Positions 58,251-64,000 of a stretch of 64,000 nt of DNA are shown here, in pieces (the first letter of the stretch is position 1; every line of letters begins with the position of its first letter). The translations under genes were made by a program, and so were the position numbers. Origin of the DNA: Welwitschia mirabilis (lineage: Eukaryota > Gnetophyta > Gnetopsida > Welwitschiales); assembly GCA_051453625.1 (NCBI GenBank), contig JBOZIK010000001.1, forward strand, positions 280,555,043-280,619,042, written 5' to 3'. The notes under the pieces are model-generated. The model was not told the origin of the DNA. It saw nothing but the letters and a program-made list of their open reading frames with translations, and did not search any database.

Positions 58251-59060
58251 ACAAAAGTAAATTTATTTCATTTCTAATTAATGAAAAATAAAAAATAATG
58301 ATTAACCATCAAGAAAGGGATTCTCCATATCCAACTCTAAACATTAAACTACACATGAGGCTAACAAGAATGATGAAAATGATATTGAAATACATAGATA
58401 TAAAGAATTTAAGAAAGAATCATTTCTAAAATGTTTGACACATATGAATAAGAAAAATTTTTAAAAATAATATCTAGAAATATTTAAGTTGGTAAAAATT
58501 AACATTCCATAATTACATGCCATCAAACGAGTACTTTCATATGCAACAATCCTTAAAGAAATGTAGATAGTAAAAAGTAAGATGAATGTAAAGATAAATG
58601 CTTTTTTAACTGAACAAGTAAGTGCTATTCTTTAAAAAATAGTTCCATTTAAGTTTAGAGGTCTTATTTTCCAAATATCTCATGTGTTATTAGAAAAAAG
58701 AAAATAAATAAATAATTACTAGATTTGAAAGCTAATGTAAACATAATGACATATTCTATATGTAAAAAAATTCATTTAAAAGAGTTTAAGAAGATGAAAT
58801 TAACCTTGTAACCTATTAATTATTCAACAAAAATTTCCAAGAGAATATTAGAATATATTTTAGTTCAACCTATGGGATTTTACTACTTAATTGACTTTAA
58901 TGAATTAGAAATAAGAGATAACCCTAAGAGTCTTCCACTTTTTTAGGTTAGGCCATGCCTTGTTACTTCTAAATCTCTAGTCAACTCTAGGAATGGTACA
59001 ATTAAAATTTAATTTGAATACATGAACACAAAATTACAAGGTTTTAATACCATAAAGAAG
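58251..59060 (+). pseudogene. Athila-type protease of Ath-2
   Basis: The order of conserved blocks fits the Athila protease and its upstream region: VKINIPXLHAIK (X is a stop; about 58495), VSAIL then stop (about 58622), MTYSICKKIHLKEFKKM (about 58748, the NLMPYSIYxKLGL block), KRILEYILVQPMGFYYLIDF (about 58840-58900) and a final PLFXVRPCLVTSKSLV (about 58936), matching ILGRPFLAT. The catalytic DxGA region just before MTYS is not readable. Confidence 0.7.
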
Positions 59061-59720
59061 AATTACATAAATGATATTAAATATATAAACTTAATTATAG
59101 CAAATAAATATGAAAATTTTGATTCTCTATATGCTACTAAAAATCACCTTTTATGTAAGCCACATAAAGAGTAAGTACTTATAAAGCATAATAATGGAGA
59201 TATAGTTTTGAACCTTTATTAAATCCACCACAAAATTAACCTTCTAGTGAAGAGTGTATTTCAAGTGTTAAACTTAGAACTCTTTTAGAAGATTTAAAGT
59301 ATGCATTTATTGAAGATAAGAACTCATTTCTTTTAGTCATATATGCTAAACTATTAAGATCATAAAAAAGGCTATGATTAATCTATTGAAATAAAAAGAA
59401 GGATATAAGATGGATATTTTCTAATTTGAAAGATATTAATCCCATTGGAAGATAATGTTAATCCTAGTATAAAACCTTAACATGGGCTTAATCCTTACAT
59501 GAAATAAGTAGTAATGAAGGAAGTCCTTAGGTTACTAGATGATGGTATTATCTATCCAATGTAGAATATTCAATAAATTACTCCTAGTCAGATTATACCT
59601 AAGAAGTCTTAAATCACCATGGTTAATAATGAAAATAATGTGCTTAGTATAACTAGAGCAAAAATAGGATCAAGAATGTTATTTGAATCCAAAAAATTAT
59701 AATATTTTAACATCATAAAA
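59061..59720 (+). pseudogene. Athila-type reverse transcriptase start, Ath-2
   Basis: VKLRTLLEDLKYAFIEDKNS (about 59260) matches the ELKPLPxHLKYAFLGxxxT block ahead of gypsy RT. WIFSNLKDINPI (about 59413) matches GWxISDIKGISP. NVLSITRAKIGSRMLFESKK (about 59635-59695) matches NELIPTRTVTGWRxCIDYRK. The catalytic palm is missing beyond about 59720, where the sequence changes character. Confidence 0.7.
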
Positions 59721-60253
59721 TTAATTTTCTAATAAATATAGGTTTTGATAATTAATATTATTATATGAAATGAAAATAAAGACATGAAGTAGATACAATA
59801 TGAAATATTAAGACAAAATTGTAGTAAAAAAGAATGTAAATTGAAAACATATGATTATTAATGAGATAAATTCTATTTTGAAACCTAATTAGCAGAGATA
59901 GTAAAGTCTAATTAGATTAACTAGACAAGAAGAACTTCCTTTAAGGTCTAACTTATCTGGTATAAATCCCATGCATGCCCTACATACTAATTAGATAATT
60001 CACTTTAAATCTGATCAAAGATCGTTAGGTATCTTACATCTCTTTCATAAGGATCATATCACTTAAGTACTATTTATAGCTTTTCATAAATTAATTAGTT
60101 CCTTTTTAATCATATAATAATACATTGACTCATTCTATAGGACACATAATTTATTCAAATGAGTAGTTATATTATTTATGGAATAATATTTTTAAACATT
60201 TAAAAAATTTCATGGCCATCTCTAAAAATTTAGAATTTTTGGAATGTAATAGA
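59721..60253 (-). repeat. Possible 3' LTR part of Chr-1
   Basis: On the minus strand, ccctggggaag (about 60260-60270) looks like a polypurine tract followed by tattacattccaaaaattct, like the TGTAACACCCCAAAAATT start of chromovirus LTRs. The left limit, where the Athila RT stops, is a guess. Confidence 0.35.
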
Positions 60254-62290
60254 CTGCTTCCCCAGGGACTATAGTTCATTCTTAAATCACTACTCTTCCA
60301 CAAGTATTTCTTCAACTTTTAGATTTGCTACCTTATACTTGACTCATTATATTCCTCTACAGATTACAAGAATTATTATGTTATTAAATTAAAATGTAAT
60401 AAAAGATTAAGGGATTAATTTCTTACTCCTCTTCATTTTTAAATAGCTTTTGAGAACTTTATCATATATATTCTTTGTTTTCCTAACTATGTTGTTCATA
60501 ATGTGACCATTTTACCAAGACTTTTTTTTAAATAATTTTATCCCTTAACTTTTTCCCTTTTGATTTTGTAACTTTAATACAACTAATATTAAAATTAATG
60601 TTAAATATTACTTGAATATTTCTATAATCTGTAACAAATTCTTCATATTTCCCTATGTAATATGGTTTTAGGAGACAAACATGGAAAATTGGGCAAATTA
60701 TGTTTTAACTTTATTAAAGACTAAGTTTACAGATCAAAGCACCTATTTTTTTAATTATATAAAATGGTTCATAGAAGGAGGAAGCTACTTTTTCATAGTT
60801 TCCCAACTTTAAATATGTTTTTTAAGTTTACTCATAAAAACCTCTAATCTCAAGATTATGGTGTGAATGCTTAAGATCATAATTCCTTTTGTATCTATCC
60901 TATGATAATTGTAATTTCTTTAAAATTATTTTGATGATTTCTTCCATTTTTCTTATTTCTCATACTTGGCCTTTTTTAGCTTTGGGAGGAATTACACTAG
61001 GTAATAGAAGTACAATAATTTTTGTGTAAATGGCTTTAAATGGGGAAAGCTAGATGGACATTTGATAACCTTGGTTATAAACGAACAATGCTAAGTGTAA
61101 ATATTCTTTCCATATTTTATATCTTACCTACTAAATAAATTTCTAGTATGCATTTAGGTGATATTAAAAAATAATTAAGGACTTAGTTGGTTCAAGAATT
61201 TTCGCCAAAAACTTAAGAGGAGTGTTAAATATCTATTAAAATAATGATCTTTGGTATGCCATGTAATTTTAAAACTTCCTTTACAAAGTGGTAGGCAATT
61301 TCTTTTATAATGTTGGTGGTTTTCAATAGAATAAAATGGGTTATCTTTATCAACCTATCCATACAGATAAAAATGCCACCATGATTTTTCATTATTTTCG
61401 ATAACCCTATAATGAAATTCTTGGGTAACATTTTCCAATTCTAAGATGATACTTCTAAGGGCTTCAAGAAACTCTAATTTGATTTGCTAGTATATTAGAC
61501 ATCCCTTTACAAGATGTTTTATTTAAGAGTTCATCCCCTTCTAATAGTACTCCTTTCTAAAGATGATGTAGGTCTTAGTAAATATAGGATCACCTATAGA
61601 ATGTACTTCATGGAATTTGTTAAGAACTAGTTAAACCAATGACTTAAGGTACATACACTATTCCTCTTCTCATTAATTTTCTATTAGAAGTAATGGTGCA
61701 ACGAGAAGCTACTTCTTCCTTTAGTATCTTTTTTCACACTTCTCCTAAGATTTCATCTTGAGTTATTTTTTCTTGATTTCTTTGGTTATATCAAAATTCA
61801 TGAATGATTTCCAATAACTTCCAGTTACATATTGCATATTTCTACTCATGTTTATTAAGTCTTCTTATCTCCTATATAATTATCTGATTATTGTGCATCA
61901 AAACTACTTCCATTTCTTTTTCACATGAATTAGTAACCACTGTGAATTCTTTTTTGATTTTTGGAATCTTTGGGACTTACATCTATGATGAGCATGATTT
62001 TGACATAAAGTTCTTTTCATCTATCATAAAAGTTAAGGGGAACTTTTTTCCTTTGTCACATCTATTAGTGGTGCTATAATATTTGTATATCCTTGGATAA
62101 ATTACTTATAGAATCCATCTAGGCCCTAGAATATCTTTACTTTATTGAGTTCTATGGTTTTGACCAACTCCATATTACTTGAACTTTGTTAGGATTAATT
62201 TTAATTCCTACTTTTGCTACGACATGCCATAGTAGTTAACAGATGTTCTTTAAAATTCAAATTTTCTTAATGTTATTAAGCCATGTGTTG
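60254..62290 (-). pseudogene. Chr-1: chromovirus pol with chromodomain
   Basis: Reading on the minus strand from 62250: HVVAKVGIKINPNKVQVIWS, the gypsy RT thumb (GHVxSxxGIxVDPxKVxAI), then FYK-like and API-like pieces. RNase H follows near 61970-61800 (CEKEMEVVLMHNNQIII; LNKHE). The integrase zinc region is near 61610-61500 (HLVKGC, QIKLEFLEAL). The integrase core is an open frame at 61431-61225 (MLPKNFIIGL; MDRLIKITHFILLKTT; VLKLHGIPKIII). The C-terminal block FHVCLLKPYY lies near 60690. VLVKWSHYEQHS near 60524-60489 then fits a chromodomain (VKWxxxxxxxATWE). RT before IN marks gypsy, and the chromodomain marks a chromovirus. The RT palm and gag are lost to the right. Confidence 0.75.
60450..60550 (-). 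pseudogene. Chromodomain remnant of Chr-1
   Basis: VLVKWSHYEQHS, then a stop, then ENKEY reads on the minus strand from about 60524 and fits the second half of retroelement chromodomains, with the W of VKW kept. This domain guides integration to heterochromatin. Confidence 0.55.
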
Positions 62291-64000
62291 CAACCCATTT
62301 TTGGATTAGACTTAAAGGGCATTAAAATGGTTTTAGTTAAACTGCAATTACATGATTTGATTAACCATCGTAGTAGATCAATTTAGGTTGTAACTAAGAA
62401 TCTTACCTTTCAATTTTCCACAAGTTAGAGCTCAGGAGAACTATATGATGATAGCTTACCTGACTAACACCACATCCTAACTTAAGTGCATTTATAAAAC
62501 TCAATTAGAAACACATAAAAGAAGTGTATATGTTATGGTTAAGTGGTTGGTTAACTTAGAATAAGCAACCATGTCTAGGTATCCTTATCTAGAGGAACTG
62601 AGACCACATATAGTTTTGGCTTGGATCTCATTCCCAACTTCACCAATATACATAAGCATAAGATAGATCAAGGTAATCTATATTAGTAGGCATGTGGGCT
62701 AAAAGATGCATGAAATAATGCAATAACTTTAGTGTTTAACTCAATAAAAATATGATTTCTAACTTAATCAAAACATCATCAAACGATACCACACACATAT
62801 AAAAATACATATGCATAATAGTTATATGTAAAAGTATAGGAGGCAATTGATCAAGAACTCTCAAGATCATAACTTCTATTCCTAATAATAATTCTAATGC
62901 ATAAATGATGATAATACTTATGTATATTAATATAAATCATATATAAATACCTGAGTATATATAGTGAAACCCTAAAGTGGTTACTTGATTATAATTATCC
63001 ATTAGTAATCACATTCACCGAGCATAAGATATCCCTCTATTCTCCCCATTATCTTGATGAGAACCGATGAAAGGAAAGTACCATAATAGAATATCATTAT
63101 AGTAAACTCATGCAAAAATGTGATTAACACATACATACATGTCATTTCAGTAGGATACCTCATAGTTTCTTATTTTATAACATAACATAATAAATCTAAT
63201 AATATAGAAATATACATGAAATGCCAAAATAAAACTAGTCCATATGCCATTGATTAATTTACTAGTCTCAATAGACTTGGCATGATAAAGTTAATGGATA
63301 AATACAGCTAAATAAATGCTTAAATATTTTAATGAGCATCACAGAATAATCACTATTATTATATCATTTTTTGTGTAAAATAACTTGAGATATTTAATTC
63401 ACGTGCATGAACATGTAAGAAAATACAATTAAGGATACATGCCTAGAAAGCACTAAGGCATACTAGAAGCAACCATAACCATTAAGAAATGTGTTAAACC
63501 TGCATCATTATATAACTATAATATGCATACATACTTACATTGAATCATAAAAGTACCCATCATTACAATAAGAGAAACCCATAACTACTCCTTTTATAAT
63601 GCTAACACAATAAAATTATGCTAACACAATAAAATTGAGTCTATAAATTAAAATACATACAATGATAATAAAATAGTGAAAAGGAATTCAATCATATTAT
63701 GCCCTATATGCATGTATATATGTTTACCTCAATGGATATATATAATATTTAATGCCTTAAACTATTCCATTACATATAATTTTCAATAGGTAAATCATAT
63801 AGCATTAATAATGAATATTTTTTAACATAAGTATAAAATCATAAACATATCATACATAATCTAATTTGTATAACATATCATACATTAAACTCTTAAAAAT
63901 AAATATGTTTAAGCATGAAAATGTAAACATTATTGTAGTCTAACTAGAGGTTACTCCTTTTTCATTTAGGAGGTTATGGTAGTTATACTTTAAGGGTAAG
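62291..64000. other. AT-rich stretch at the right window edge
   Basis: No coding signal is found. A tandem pair of atgctaacacaataaaatt (63599-63617 and 63618-63636) is the only clear local repeat. The stretch may be long LTR or leader sequence of an element reaching past the window. Confidence 0.4.

Overview
The window looks like heterochromatic DNA from a flowering plant. It is very AT-rich and poor in CpG, and almost every recognisable piece belongs to a decayed LTR retrotransposon of a plant lineage. I see no host protein gene, rRNA, functional tRNA or CRISPR array. No reading frame is intact over a full protein. All gag/pol frames carry stops and frameshifts, and many stops fit C-to-T decay. 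I cannot name the species.

Layout on my reading (element names are mine). 1-3336: Sire-1, a gag-only Sirevirus-type copia element whose left LTR is cut by the window edge. It appears inserted in the 5' LTR of Sire-2 (3337-13104), which carries gag, protease/integrase, RT/RNase H and a late envelope-like ORF between its two LTRs. 13105-24159: a repeat pair (C1/C2) flanking Athila/Tat-type gypsy pieces, including an LTR with a clear primer-binding site at 20813-20830. 24160-47818: Tek-1, a minus-strand gypsy element with LTRs of about 3.6 kb and a reduced internal region (34064-36532). Its left LTR is split by the minus-strand copia element Cop-1 (27340-33584). Its right LTR is split by Sire-3 (37203-45237) and cut at its far end by Cop-2 (47819-49073, minus). 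49074-50364: a second Athila/Tat LTR. 51060-52250: a copia RT relic, Cop-3. 56941-59720: an Athila gag-protease-RT relic, Ath-2. 60254-62290: a minus-strand chromovirus pol with chromodomain, Chr-1. The rest is AT-rich sequence in which I recognise nothing.

The three Sirevirus-type elements share several traits: a tRNA-iMet-type primer site, several polypurine tracts before the 3' LTR, arrays of GGTCAACC/GGTTGACC-like sites in the LTR, and (Sire-1 and Sire-3) a short minisatellite near the LTR end. Two of them carry the envelope-like ORF. Together they show successive loss of modules: Sire-2 has everything in decayed form, Sire-3 has gag plus the envelope-like ORF but almost no pol, and Sire-1 has only gag.

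I found no convincing new biological system. The most useful results are the nesting order, the shared LTR motif arrays, the retained envelope-like ORF, the tRNA-like modules inside the Tek-1 LTRs, and a suspicious assembly gap flanked by an exact 27-base repeat.
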